A DNA stretch of 64,000 nucleotides from Alistipes finegoldii DSM 17242. GTDB taxonomy: Bacteria > Bacteroidota > Bacteroidia > Bacteroidales > Rikenellaceae. Below, piece after piece: positions 1 to 7,694 of the stretch (the first letter of the stretch is position 1; each line of letters opens with the position of its first letter). The stretch lies in the NCBI RefSeq assembly GCF_000265365.1, contig NC_018011.1:2311501-2375500 (forward strand), in the 5' to 3' direction. The position numbers and the translations under genes were made by a program. Under the pieces are notes generated by a model. It was given only the letters and a program-made list of their open reading frames with translations. It searched no databases and was not told where the DNA came from.

Positions 1-774
1 CCCGATCTTGGTGCGGGCGAAGATGATGCCGTAGAATTCGGGCTCGACGTCGATGATGCGGGTCAGGGCGTCGAACTTGTCGGCTTCTCGCACCTCGAAG
101 TAGATCTGCTCGGTGAGGTCGGTCGTGAGCTGCTTGTTCTCGACGCGCACGATCTCCGTGTCGCGCATGTAGGTTTTCGAGAGCCGGATGATGCGTTCGG
201 GCATCGTCGCCGAGAAGAGCAGCACGCGCCGCTCCTCGCTGGTGTGGCTCATGATCTCCTCGACGTCCTCCACGAAGCCCATGTTGAGCATTTCGTCGGC
301 TTCGTCCAATACGAGGTAACGGACGTTTTCGAGTTTCAGCGTGCCGCGGCGGATGTGGTCCAGCACGCGGCCCGGCGTGCCGACGACGATATCGACGCCT
401 TTGGCGAGCCGGCGCAGCTGTTCGCTCATCGCGGCGCCGCCGTAGATGGCGGTGATCGAGAGCCGTTTTTCGCGGTTGTAGGAGAGCAGCTCCTCGGCGG
501 CCTGCAGCGCCAGTTCGCGCGTCGGCACGAGGATAATGGCCTGAACCGGTCCGCGGGCGGGTTCGAGCGACTGGAGTATCGGCAGGCCGTAGGCCGCGGT
601 TTTACCCGTACCGGTCTGCGACTGGGCTATGATGTCGTTGGTTTTGGTAAGCAGGTGGGGGATTGTGAGCTTCTGGATTGCGGTGGGCGTCTCGAATCCC
701 TTGGCGCGGACTGCGGTGAGCATCTGCTCGGAAAGCCCCAGTGCGCTGAAATCGTCTGTAATGGTCATGTGCAT
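1..774 (-). CDS. DEAD-box ATP-dependent RNA helicase, 5' part (runs off the window)
   Basis: The (-) frame is open from 774 to the window edge (258 codons, no stop). It shows the ordered DEAD-box motifs: Q-motif (GFETPTAIQ), Walker A AQSQTGTGKT, PTRELALQ, GTPGR, DEAD within VLDEADEML, and SATMPER, then the start of the second RecA domain (IIFARTK). These enzymes unwind RNA duplexes in ribosome assembly or mRNA turnover; the exact paralogue (RhlE, DeaD or CsdA type) cannot be told without the C-terminus. Two in-frame ATGs lie 6 nt apart (774 and 768) and either may be used. A -7 type box sits just upstream. The gene is divergent from fabI. Confidence 0.93.
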   Translation of the reverse strand, partial: MHMTITDDFSALGLSEQMLTAVRAKGFETPTAIQKLTIPHLLTKTNDIIAQSQTGTGKTAAYGLPILQSLEPARGPVQAIILVPTRELALQAAEELLSYNREKRLSITAIYGGAAMSEQLRRLAKGVDIVVGTPGRVLDHIRRGTLKLENVRYLVLDEADEMLNMGFVEDVEEIMSHTSEERRVLLFSATMPERIIRLSKTYMRDTEIVRVENKQLTTDLTEQIYFEVREADKFDALTRIIDVEPEFYGIIFARTKIG

Positions 775-788
775 ATTTTAATCGGGGG

Positions 789-796
789 CAAAGGTA
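789..796 (-). promoter_or_regulatory. -7 promoter box of the helicase gene
   Basis: On the (-) strand this reads TACCTTTG, a match to the Bacteroidota -7 consensus TAnnTTTG, about 15 nt before the helicase start. No clear TTTG -33 element is visible. Confidence 0.45.
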
Positions 797-925
797 CGAT
801 AAATAAAGCAGATAGATACTGCGGCGCGCGAAAAAAGATGAAAGTCCGGCGGCGGGCGTTTGCCGGGATGCAGCCGATTTATACCCGATCCGGGCGGTCG
901 GCGCGGTCGATTGAAATATTTTTGT

Positions 926-933
926 TATATTTG
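926..933 (+). promoter_or_regulatory. -7 promoter box of fabI
   Basis: TATATTTG matches TAnnTTTG and lies 23 nt before the fabI ATG. The nearest upstream TTG (911-913) is only 12 nt away, so the -33 element is not convincing. Confidence 0.45.
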
Positions 934-956
934 CCCGAATTTTTAATCTAAATAGG

Positions 957-1826
957 ATGGCATACAATTTATTGAAAGGCAAGAAGGGCCTTATTTTCGG
1001 AGCACTCAACGAGCAGTCGATCGCATGGAAAGTGGCGGAACGCGCCGTTGAAGAGGGTGCCGAAATCGTCCTCACGAATACTGCCGTATCTATTCGCATG
1101 GGTACAATCGGCCGGCTGGCTGAAAAATGCAATACGATCGTCGTTCCGGCCGACGCCACGAGCGTCGAGGATCTGGAGAATCTGATCGACAAGACGATGG
1201 AACATTTCGGGGGCAAGTTCGACTTCATGCTCCACTCGATCGGCATGTCGCCCAACGTCCGCAAGGGCCGCACGTACGACGATCTGGATTACGATTATCT
1301 CTCGAAGACGCTCGATATTTCGGCCATTTCGTTCCACAAGGCGATTCAGGTGGCACGCCGCAAGGACGCCATCAACGACTGGGGTTCGATCGTGGCGCTG
1401 AGCTATATCGCCGCGCAGCGTACGCTTTACGGCTACAACGACATGGCGGACGCCAAGGCGCTGCTGGAGTCGATCGCACGCAGTTTCGGCTATATCTACG
1501 GTCGTGAGAAGCACGTGCGCATCAACACCGTATCGCAGTCGCCGACCCCGACGACCGCCGGAAGCGGCGTGCTGGGACTGGGCGACCTGATGGAGTTCGC
1601 CGAGAACATGTCGCCGCTGGGCAACGCTTCGGCGGAGGACTGCGCCGACTATGTGCTGACGCTCTTCTCGGACCTTACGCGCAAGGTGACGATGCAGAAC
1701 CTCTACCACGACGGCGGTTTCTCGTCGATGGGTATGAGCCGCCGCGCCATGAAGACCTACGAGAAGGGACTTCGTTTCGACGACGTGCACCAGAATCAGT
1801 ATCCGTTCGGCGATGGCGAAAAATAG
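957..1826 (+). CDS. fabI: Enoyl-[acyl-carrier-protein] reductase (NADH), FabI
   Basis: 289 aa, slightly longer than E. coli FabI. It reduces trans-2-enoyl-ACP in the last step of each fatty-acid elongation cycle, in the cytosol. The N-terminus has the FabI-type dinucleotide-binding start (GLIFGALNEQSIAW). The catalytic spacing typical of FabI is visible: Tyr150, Tyr160 and Lys167 (Y-x6-K). The C-terminal part carries NTVSQSPTPTTAGSG and YHDGGFSSMGMS, typical of the FabI fold. It is monocistronic, convergent with cydB and separated from it by a strong hairpin. The start follows a -7 box directly. Confidence 0.95.
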   Translation: MAYNLLKGKKGLIFGALNEQSIAWKVAERAVEEGAEIVLTNTAVSIRMGTIGRLAEKCNTIVVPADATSVEDLENLIDKTMEHFGGKFDFMLHSIGMSPNVRKGRTYDDLDYDYLSKTLDISAISFHKAIQVARRKDAINDWGSIVALSYIAAQRTLYGYNDMADAKALLESIARSFGYIYGREKHVRINTVSQSPTPTTAGSGVLGLGDLMEFAENMSPLGNASAEDCADYVLTLFSDLTRKVTMQNLYHDGGFSSMGMSRRAMKTYEKGLRFDDVHQNQYPFGDGEK

Positions 1827-1852
1827 CCGGCGGAAAAGGTCGGAATAAAAAA

Positions 1853-1879
1853 AGGGGGAAAGTCTCAGACTTTCCCCCT
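1853..1879. terminator. Bidirectional terminator between fabI and cydB
   Basis: A perfect 12-bp inverted repeat (AGGGGGAAAGTC, loop TCA, then its complement). Read on the (-) strand the stem is followed by a run of seven T, so it is a strong intrinsic terminator for the cyd operon. On the (+) strand the T tract is weaker (CTCTTTC), but the hairpin lies 27 nt after fabI. Confidence 0.85.
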
Positions 1880-1887
1880 CTTTCGTG

Positions 1888-3039
1888 TCAATACATATGG
1901 TCGTTCCCGCGTATCTCTTCGCGGGTGATCGGCTTGCGGTTCATGGCCCGCCATGCGTACCAGATATAGGCTGCGACGAACGGGATCATCAGCGAGACGA
2001 CGCTCATCACTTTGAGCGTGAATTCGCTCGACGACGAGTTGTAAATCGTCAGCGACGACTGCATCTCCGCCAGCGACGGGTAGTAGGCCGTGTTGTTCCA
2101 TCCGGCGCACAGCAGCAGGGCCAGTACCGTCAGCACGGTGCCCGCGCCGCCGAACCAGACGGCATTGCGTTTTCCGCGCCAGCCCGAATAGATGCTCCAC
2201 AGCACCGATACCACGCCGATCAGCAGCGCTGCGGCCACATAGGGCATTTCGAGCATGTTGTGCAGGTATTTGTAAGGCTCGGCCGAAATGCGGCCTGCGG
2301 CATCGACCGCCAAACCGTCGGAAAAGAGCAGCCAGACGAAGAATGTCAGGAAGAAGACGAGGAACGGGGCGGCGAGGGTCAGCATGCGCCTGCGGGCGCG
2401 GGCGAAGAGCGTCTCGTCGGCGATGTTGTTCATGAAGTACTGGCAGGCCAGCATCCCGGCGAGGAACATCACGGCCAGCCCCAGCGCCACGTTGCGCATG
2501 TCTCCGAGCGCTTCGAGACCGTGCCACGGCGTGGTCCACTGCGAGATGACCGTTGCGCTGCCGCTGCCTGCGCCGTTGGCCAAGTTGAGGCGGTCCACCG
2601 TGAAGTTTGCACCCGTGAAGAGCGTCCCGACGGCTGTGCCCAGCAGCAGGGGACCTGCGATGCCGTTGATCGTCAGGAAGACATCGAACGTCTTTTCGCC
2701 GAAAACGTTGCCTGCCTTGCGGCGGAACTGGTAGGCGACGGGCTGTATGACGAAACTCAGCAGAATGGTCATCCACACATAGTAGGCGCCGCCGAACGAG
2801 GTGGAGTAGAAGAGCGGGAACGAGGCGAAGAACGCGCCGCCGAACGTCACGAGCGTCGTGAAGGTGAACTCCCATTTGCGGCCCAGCGAATTGACCAGCA
2901 TGTTGCGTTCCTCCTCGGTCCTGCCGAGGCAGTAAAGCAGTCCCTGTCCGCCCTGCACGAAGAGCAGGAAGACCAGCAGCGCTCCCAGCAGGGAGATGAT
3001 CAGCCACCAATAATGTTGCAAGAGTGTTATAGTTTCCAT
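1888..3039 (-). CDS. cydB: Cytochrome bd quinol oxidase subunit II
   Basis: 383 aa membrane protein with many hydrophobic segments, starting METITLLQHYWWLIIS and ending in a short charged tail. It pairs with CydA in the high-affinity terminal oxidase that oxidises menaquinol and reduces oxygen. It starts 6 nt after the cydA stop and ends just before a terminator, so it is the last gene of a DUF4492-cydA-cydB operon. In strict gut anaerobes this oxidase consumes traces of oxygen. Confidence 0.93.
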   Translation of the reverse strand: METITLLQHYWWLIISLLGALLVFLLFVQGGQGLLYCLGRTEEERNMLVNSLGRKWEFTFTTLVTFGGAFFASFPLFYSTSFGGAYYVWMTILLSFVIQPVAYQFRRKAGNVFGEKTFDVFLTINGIAGPLLLGTAVGTLFTGANFTVDRLNLANGAGSGSATVISQWTTPWHGLEALGDMRNVALGLAVMFLAGMLACQYFMNNIADETLFARARRRMLTLAAPFLVFFLTFFVWLLFSDGLAVDAAGRISAEPYKYLHNMLEMPYVAAALLIGVVSVLWSIYSGWRGKRNAVWFGGAGTVLTVLALLLCAGWNNTAYYPSLAEMQSSLTIYNSSSSEFTLKVMSVVSLMIPFVAAYIWYAWRAMNRKPITREEIRGNDHMY

Positions 3040-3045
3040 AGTAGT

Positions 3046-4617
3046 TTATTCTTTTTCTTGTTCGGGACCGATTTTAATCTGACGGAACAGAATGCTCAGT
3101 TCGGCGATCAGCAGCGCCGTGAAGAGCGCGAGGAAGATGAAGAAGGTCGCCGTGACCGACGTGCTGCCGATCTTCGACGCGGCGATGCCCACGGGCATCA
3201 GGTCCTGAATGGCCCACGGCTGCCGGCCGACTTCGGCCAGCACCCAGCCCGCCTGCGACGCGAGGTAGGCCAGCGGTACGGACCATACGGCGATCCATAG
3301 CAGCCAGCGTTTGTCCGCCAGCCGGTCCTTGCGGTTTAACCACCAGACGAGTCCCAGCAGCAGGATGAAGAAGCATCCGGCGCCCACCATCACGCGGAAC
3401 GAGTAGAACAGCAGCGGCACGTCGGGAACGATGTCCTGCGGTGCGTCGAGGTAGCCGTAACCGAAGTAGGCGAAGTATTCGCGCAGGAACTCCTCGCCTT
3501 GGGGCGTTGCGGGATCGAATTTGGCGGTGACTTCGTCGATCGTGGCTTGGTCGCCCTCGTCGAGCGCCTTGCGGTAGCGGGCCAGCTCGCCGACGGCCAC
3601 GCGGCCGCGTTCGATTTTCTCGCCCGCCGACATGACGCCGTACCGCTCGTTGCCGTTCACCAGATCGTTGATGCCCGCCACATAGGCGTCCGCATCGCGG
3701 AAACTCATGATGGAGAGCAGTTTCGGAATGTCGATTTTGAAGTAGAACGCGTCTTCGTTCGACGTGCGCTCGGCTTCGGGCTTGACGATGCCGATCGCTG
3801 TCAGGGGGGCGCCTTGCGAACCGTCGTAGAGGGCCTCCATGGCCGCGAGTTTCATCGGCTGCACGCGGGCGATGACTGCGCCGGACCGGTCGCCGGTCGT
3901 GGCCGTGACCAGCGCGAAGATGAAGCCGAAGGCCGAAGCGATGGCGATGCTCTTGCGGGCCATCTTCTGCTCGCGCCGCCTGAGCAGGTACCATGCGCTG
4001 ACGCCCACGACGAACAGCGACGCCAGCACGAACGACGAGGTGACGGTGTGGAAGAACTTGTTCATCGCCACGGGCGAAAAGAGCACGTCCCAGAACGAGG
4101 TCATCTCGTTGCGCACCGTTTCGAGGTTGAACGTACAGCCTACGGGATACTGCATCCATGCGTTGGCGACCAGAATCCACAGGGCCGAGAGGTTGGCCCC
4201 GATGGCCGTGAGCCATGTCGCCGTGAGGTGGAAGCCCTTCGAGACCTTGTTCCATCCGAAGAATATGATGGCGATGAAGGTGCTCTCCATGAAGAAGGCC
4301 ATGATGCCCTCGACAGCCAGCGGGGCGCCGAAGATGTCGCCCACGAAATGCGAGTAGTTGGACCAGTTGGTGCCGAATTCGAATTCGAGGATGATGCCCG
4401 TCGCCACGCCGATGGCGAAGTTGATGCCGAACAGGCGCATCCAGAATTTGGTGGTCCGTTTCCAGAATTCGTCGCCCGTGCGGACGTAGAGGGTCTCCAT
4501 GATGGCGAGGATGAAGCCCAGTCCCAGCGTGAGCGGCACGAAAAGCCAGTGGTAGATGGCCGTCATGGCGAACTGCGCACGCGACCAATCGACTGTTTGC
4601 AAGTAATCGGATAGCAT
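3046..4617 (-). CDS. cydA: Cytochrome bd ubiquinol/menaquinol oxidase subunit I
   Basis: 523 aa, about the length of E. coli CydA. The N-terminal haem ligand His lies at about residue 23 (AIYHWLFVPLTLGL). Helix segments carrying GIILEFEFGTNWSNY and VEGIMAFFMEST hold the conserved Glu residues of the haem site, and the C-terminal GRQPWAIQDLMPV is a CydA hallmark. The periplasmic Q-loop between them is short. It binds haems b558, b595 and d and oxidises quinol at the periplasmic face. Confidence 0.95.
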   Translation of the reverse strand: MLSDYLQTVDWSRAQFAMTAIYHWLFVPLTLGLGFILAIMETLYVRTGDEFWKRTTKFWMRLFGINFAIGVATGIILEFEFGTNWSNYSHFVGDIFGAPLAVEGIMAFFMESTFIAIIFFGWNKVSKGFHLTATWLTAIGANLSALWILVANAWMQYPVGCTFNLETVRNEMTSFWDVLFSPVAMNKFFHTVTSSFVLASLFVVGVSAWYLLRRREQKMARKSIAIASAFGFIFALVTATTGDRSGAVIARVQPMKLAAMEALYDGSQGAPLTAIGIVKPEAERTSNEDAFYFKIDIPKLLSIMSFRDADAYVAGINDLVNGNERYGVMSAGEKIERGRVAVGELARYRKALDEGDQATIDEVTAKFDPATPQGEEFLREYFAYFGYGYLDAPQDIVPDVPLLFYSFRVMVGAGCFFILLLGLVWWLNRKDRLADKRWLLWIAVWSVPLAYLASQAGWVLAEVGRQPWAIQDLMPVGIAASKIGSTSVTATFFIFLALFTALLIAELSILFRQIKIGPEQEKE

Positions 4618-4627
4618 AGATACGGAG

Positions 4628-4840
4628 TTATTTTTCGGGGGTTAGTTCCTTCATCACCGAGCGGCTGCGCTCTTCGGGGCTTTGGCCGGCCAGAAAATCG
4701 GGAAAGAAAAAGAGTTTGAGAATGGCGAACATGATGAACAGCTTGACCAGAATGATGGCCCAGAGCGTCTTGCCTACAGTCATGCTGCGGAAGCCGTCCA
4801 CATAGAACCGGAACACTTTTTTGAGAGTCTGAACTGCCAT
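4628..4840 (-). CDS. DUF4492 small membrane protein of the cytochrome bd operon
   Basis: 70 aa with one central hydrophobic helix (LWAIILVKLFIMFAILKLFFF) preceded by a basic N-terminus (MAVQTLKKVFRFYVDGFRSM). DUF4492 proteins of this form precede cydA in many Bacteroidota and may act like CydX in assembling or stabilising the oxidase; that role is inferred from position. I chose the ATG at 4840. A longer reading would start at a TTG at 4861, but that lies inside the promoter box. The gap to cydA is 10 nt. Confidence 0.8.
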   Translation of the reverse strand: MAVQTLKKVFRFYVDGFRSMTVGKTLWAIILVKLFIMFAILKLFFFPDFLAGQSPEERSRSVMKELTPEK

Positions 4841-4858
4841 TGTGTCTGCATATTTAAT

Positions 4859-4866
4859 CAAAAATA
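4859..4866 (-). promoter_or_regulatory. -7 promoter box of the cyd operon
   Basis: The (-) strand reads TATTTTTG (TAnnTTTG consensus), 18 nt before the ATG at 4840. No clear -33 TTTG. This placement argues for the ATG start of the DUF4492 gene. Confidence 0.5.
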
Positions 4867-5189
4867 GATAAAAAATCGGAAATAAAAAAGAATGCCGCTC
4901 CGAAAAGCCGCACCCGTATATTATCCGGCCGGAAATGCTTATCGCCGGTCATGCCGCAGGCGCTCTTTCGCCCGTCTGCGGGGAGTGTCGTATTTGCTGG
5001 GCGCCCGAATTGATTCTGGAAAACGATAAATATTTTCTATATCTTCGGTTGAAAGAAAATTTATTTACTAAGCATTTTGGGGTGATGTTTTGGGTTAATT
5101 GTCAGATATTTAATATGTTTGTGTGATTGTGTTCTATAAAAATATTTTATTTATGTTTATTTTAAAGTAAAAAATATTATTATAAAAGT
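4867..5189. other. AT-rich intergenic region without a gene
   Basis: About 320 nt between the divergent cyd operon and the first glycan locus. From about 5020 it becomes strongly AT-rich, unlike the coding DNA around it. A 63-codon open frame (4935-5126) has no recognisable protein features and changes composition halfway, so I do not call it. The likely content is regulatory DNA for the 16-gene operon that follows. Confidence 0.6.
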
Positions 5190-5219
5190 TTTGTGTAATA
5201 ATTTTAATTATTACATTTG
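5190..5219 (+). promoter_or_regulatory. Promoter of the 16-gene glycan operon
   Basis: A TTTG -33 element (5190-5193), an 18-nt spacer and a TACATTTG -7 box (5212-5219) fit the Bacteroidota sigma factor consensus. It lies about 78 nt before the first ATG (5298), leaving a leader of roughly 70 nt. It is the only good promoter seen before the whole 5.3-28.1 kb gene run. Confidence 0.7.
5195..5214. promoter_or_regulatory. Palindrome inside the operon promoter, candidate operator
   Basis: Perfect 9-bp inverted arms (GTAATAATT and AATTATTAC) around a TT centre. The palindrome fills the spacer between the -33 and -7 boxes and overlaps the first bases of the -7 box, a classic position for a repressor site. 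No regulator gene lies in this operon, so the binding protein is unknown. In such AT-rich DNA a chance palindrome is possible. Confidence 0.45.
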
Positions 5220-5297
5220 TTGGCGAACATACAATAAATCTGTTCAGAATATATATAAGGTATCCGAACCGAACCAAAACCCAATGCTGACTGAAAT

Positions 5298-6320
5298 ATG
5301 AAACTAAAATTTCTTGGCTTCGCCCTGCTTGCTGTCTGTGTCTGCGCCGTGTGCTGTATGTGCGGCAGCGATTCGAAAACGCCCGACTATGAATTTCCCG
5401 ACGGACCCGATCCCGACCCGCAGCCGGGCGATTATCCTGCCGGCCTGACCGTAACCGAGTTTACGGACGATCTGGGCGGAGGAAAACAATGTCTCGGATT
5501 CGTGGCCGTGGCCGACCTGAAAGCCAATCCCAAACTGCGCTTCAACGCCGTGCATCTGCCGCAGCAGAAAACTCCGTCGCGCATTCATGCCGAATTCGCT
5601 TCGGCCAACCGGGGAACGGCTTGTGTGACGATCAATGCCGGGTATTGGTGGGCCGGGAACTCGCTGAGCCTGCTTGTTACCGGCGGTACCGTCAAGTCGA
5701 TCGAGAATCAGACGGTGACACGTAACAATCAGACGGTTTATCCCGTGCGTTCTTCGTTCGGGCAGATGGCGTCCGGAGGGTTCGAGACGCACTGGATTTA
5801 CTGCGTTCTCGACGACGGCAACAAGCCTTATGCCTTTCCGTCCGCACTCGACAACGACGAACGTACGAATACGTATATGTCCGCGCCGCCGACTTCGAAG
5901 ACGCCCGGCGCCGTGCTCTGGACGCCGCAGGAAGCCGTCGGAGGCGGTCCGATGCTGGTCAAGGAGGGGAAGAACGTCGCCGTGGAGAATTATTGGAAAG
6001 AGGTGTTCGACGGCGGCGGCATCGCCGGGACTTCGCGTCAGCCGCGTACGGCGGTCGGCGCCACGGCCGACGGAAAACTGATCCTGCTGGTGTGCGACGG
6101 ACGCAATATGCGGGGCAGCGCCGGGTTTACGCTGGCCGAACTGGCCGACAAACTGATCGAGCTGGGTGCCGTCGATGCGGTCAATCTCGACGGCGGCGGA
6201 TCTTCGACCATGGTCGGCAGCGACGGCAAGGTGCTCAACCGTCCCAGCGACACGGGCAGCGCCGAGGTGATCGTCGAGCGCAAGATTTCGACGGCGGTCG
6301 TCATCTCCGAAGTGAACTAA
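5298..6320 (+). CDS. Phosphodiester glycosidase family lipoprotein (NAGPA/DUF2233)
   Basis: 340 aa. A hydrophobic signal ends in Cys-rich VCCMCGSDS (lipoprotein type), followed by an acidic Asp-Pro linker (DPDPQPGDYP). The catalytic domain shows the family's blocks: NAGYW near residue 116, GGGPMLV, QPRTAVGAT, LVCDGR and AVNLDGGGSSTM. The human relative removes GlcNAc from GlcNAc-phospho-mannose by cleaving the phosphodiester, so the predicted reaction here is hydrolysis of a sugar-1-phosphodiester, probably at the cell surface. It opens the operon and sets its likely theme. The exact substrate cannot be read from sequence. Confidence 0.88.
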   Translation: MKLKFLGFALLAVCVCAVCCMCGSDSKTPDYEFPDGPDPDPQPGDYPAGLTVTEFTDDLGGGKQCLGFVAVADLKANPKLRFNAVHLPQQKTPSRIHAEFASANRGTACVTINAGYWWAGNSLSLLVTGGTVKSIENQTVTRNNQTVYPVRSSFGQMASGGFETHWIYCVLDDGNKPYAFPSALDNDERTNTYMSAPPTSKTPGAVLWTPQEAVGGGPMLVKEGKNVAVENYWKEVFDGGGIAGTSRQPRTAVGATADGKLILLVCDGRNMRGSAGFTLAELADKLIELGAVDAVNLDGGGSSTMVGSDGKVLNRPSDTGSAEVIVERKISTAVVISEVN

Positions 6321-6335
6321 TCCATAAAGAATCAT

Positions 6336-7646
6336 ATGAAGAAACTTCTCCTTATCTGTCTCGCGGCCTTTGCAGCCGCCTCCTGCACGCAGGAAAAACA
6401 GCAGTCGAAACCGCTTTACATGTGGTTCGACTGCGAAGGCAATTACGCTACGCTGAGTCATCCCGATTCGATCCGTTATTACGTGTCCAAAATCCACGAC
6501 ATGGGCTTTACCGATGTGGTGGTAGACGTGAAGTCGATCATGGGCGAAACGCTCTACAAGAGCGATATTGCGCCTTACATGGGCGAATGGGACGGCGTGA
6601 CCCGTCCTGAGAACTACGATCTGCTGGGCTATTTCATCGAGGAGGGACACAAGCTGGGCATGCGCGTGCACGGTTCGCTCAACGTGTTCGCCGGCGGTCA
6701 CAACTTCTTCGACCGGGGAATCATCTACGGCGATCATGCCGACTGGCAGTCGCAGGTCTACACCGAAGGGAAGATCGTGCCGATCAGCGAAATAAAGAGC
6801 AACTACAACGGCATGCTCAACCCGGCTAATCCCGAAGTGCAGGAGTACGAGCTGGCGATTCTGAGGGAGTTCGCCGAGAAGTATCCCGATGTGGACGGCA
6901 TCGTCTTCGACCGGGTGCGTTTCGACAATATCACCTCCGATTTCAGTCCGCTGTCGAAGGAGCTTTTCGAAGCCTATGCCGGAACGAAAGTCGCCGATTA
7001 TCCCGATGACATTCTCCGCTGGACGCAGGATGCCGACGGCAAGTGGGACTGGTCGCAGGGCCCGCTGTTCCGCAAGTGGATCGAATGGCGCGCATCGGTT
7101 ATCAAGGACTTCGTGACCGAAGCCCACAGGCAGCTCAAGGAGATCAATCCCCGGCTGCTGATCGGGGACTATACGGGCGCATGGTACCCGACCTATTATT
7201 ACGTGGGCGTCAACTGGGCCAGCGAACAGTTCGATCCCGCCCGCTATTTCGATTGGGCGACGCCCGAATACAGGAATACGGGTTATGCCGACCTGCTCGA
7301 CATCTATATGACCGGGCTTTACTATACGCTGGTTACCAAAGCCGAAGTCGACAAGGCAAACGGAGTCGTCGGGCAGCGTACCGAAGCGGGAATGTCCGAC
7401 GAGCAGAATTACTGGTACTGCATCGAGGGCGGCGCCGAATGGGCGAAGAAAATCACCTGCGGCGTGGTTCCCGTGACGGGTTCGATCTATGTCGAGCAGT
7501 ACGAGGGCGATGCCGCGCAATTCACCCGCGCCGTGGCGCAGGCGCTCCGCGACACCGACGGACTGATGATCTTCGATATCGTCCATATCATCAACCGCGG
7601 CTGGTGGTCGGAGCTGGCGGCCGGAATCGCCGAAGGGAGCAACTGA
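6336..7646 (+). CDS. GHL10/COG1649 family glycoside hydrolase-like lipoprotein (copy 1)
   Basis: 436 aa with a lipoprotein signal (LAAFAAASCTQ). The body is the TIM-barrel GHL10 fold of the YddW/DigH type: MWFDCEGNY, DVVVDVKS, GSLNVFAGG, a nucleophile-region strand DGIVFDRVRFDN, and GVNWASEQFD with DWATPEY near the end. E. coli DigH, of the same superfamily, cleaves peptidoglycan glycan strands stripped of peptides, so a glycan with N-acetylhexosamine backbone is a reasonable target. It begins 15 nt after the NAGPA gene. Two paralogues lie downstream in the same operon (14318 and 25695). Confidence 0.82.
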   Translation: MKKLLLICLAAFAAASCTQEKQQSKPLYMWFDCEGNYATLSHPDSIRYYVSKIHDMGFTDVVVDVKSIMGETLYKSDIAPYMGEWDGVTRPENYDLLGYFIEEGHKLGMRVHGSLNVFAGGHNFFDRGIIYGDHADWQSQVYTEGKIVPISEIKSNYNGMLNPANPEVQEYELAILREFAEKYPDVDGIVFDRVRFDNITSDFSPLSKELFEAYAGTKVADYPDDILRWTQDADGKWDWSQGPLFRKWIEWRASVIKDFVTEAHRQLKEINPRLLIGDYTGAWYPTYYYVGVNWASEQFDPARYFDWATPEYRNTGYADLLDIYMTGLYYTLVTKAEVDKANGVVGQRTEAGMSDEQNYWYCIEGGAEWAKKITCGVVPVTGSIYVEQYEGDAAQFTRAVAQALRDTDGLMIFDIVHIINRGWWSELAAGIAEGSN

Positions 7647-7694
7647 TCTGCAACCAATATAAAACACTAAAAACTTAACCTTAAATGTAATTCT

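Noticed and set aside
969..1790. A 273-codon open frame opposite fabI
   Set aside because: His/Arg/Val-rich mirror translation with no family features; fabI on the other strand is certain. Many similar mirror frames across the window were dismissed for the same reason.
4841..4861. TTG start for the DUF4492 protein
   Set aside because: The TTG overlaps the TATTTTTG promoter box; the ATG at 4840 fits the family N-terminus.
4935..5126. A 63-codon open frame in the intergenic region before the first glycan locus
   Set aside because: It runs from GC-rich into very AT-rich DNA, has no recognisable features and no convincing promoter.
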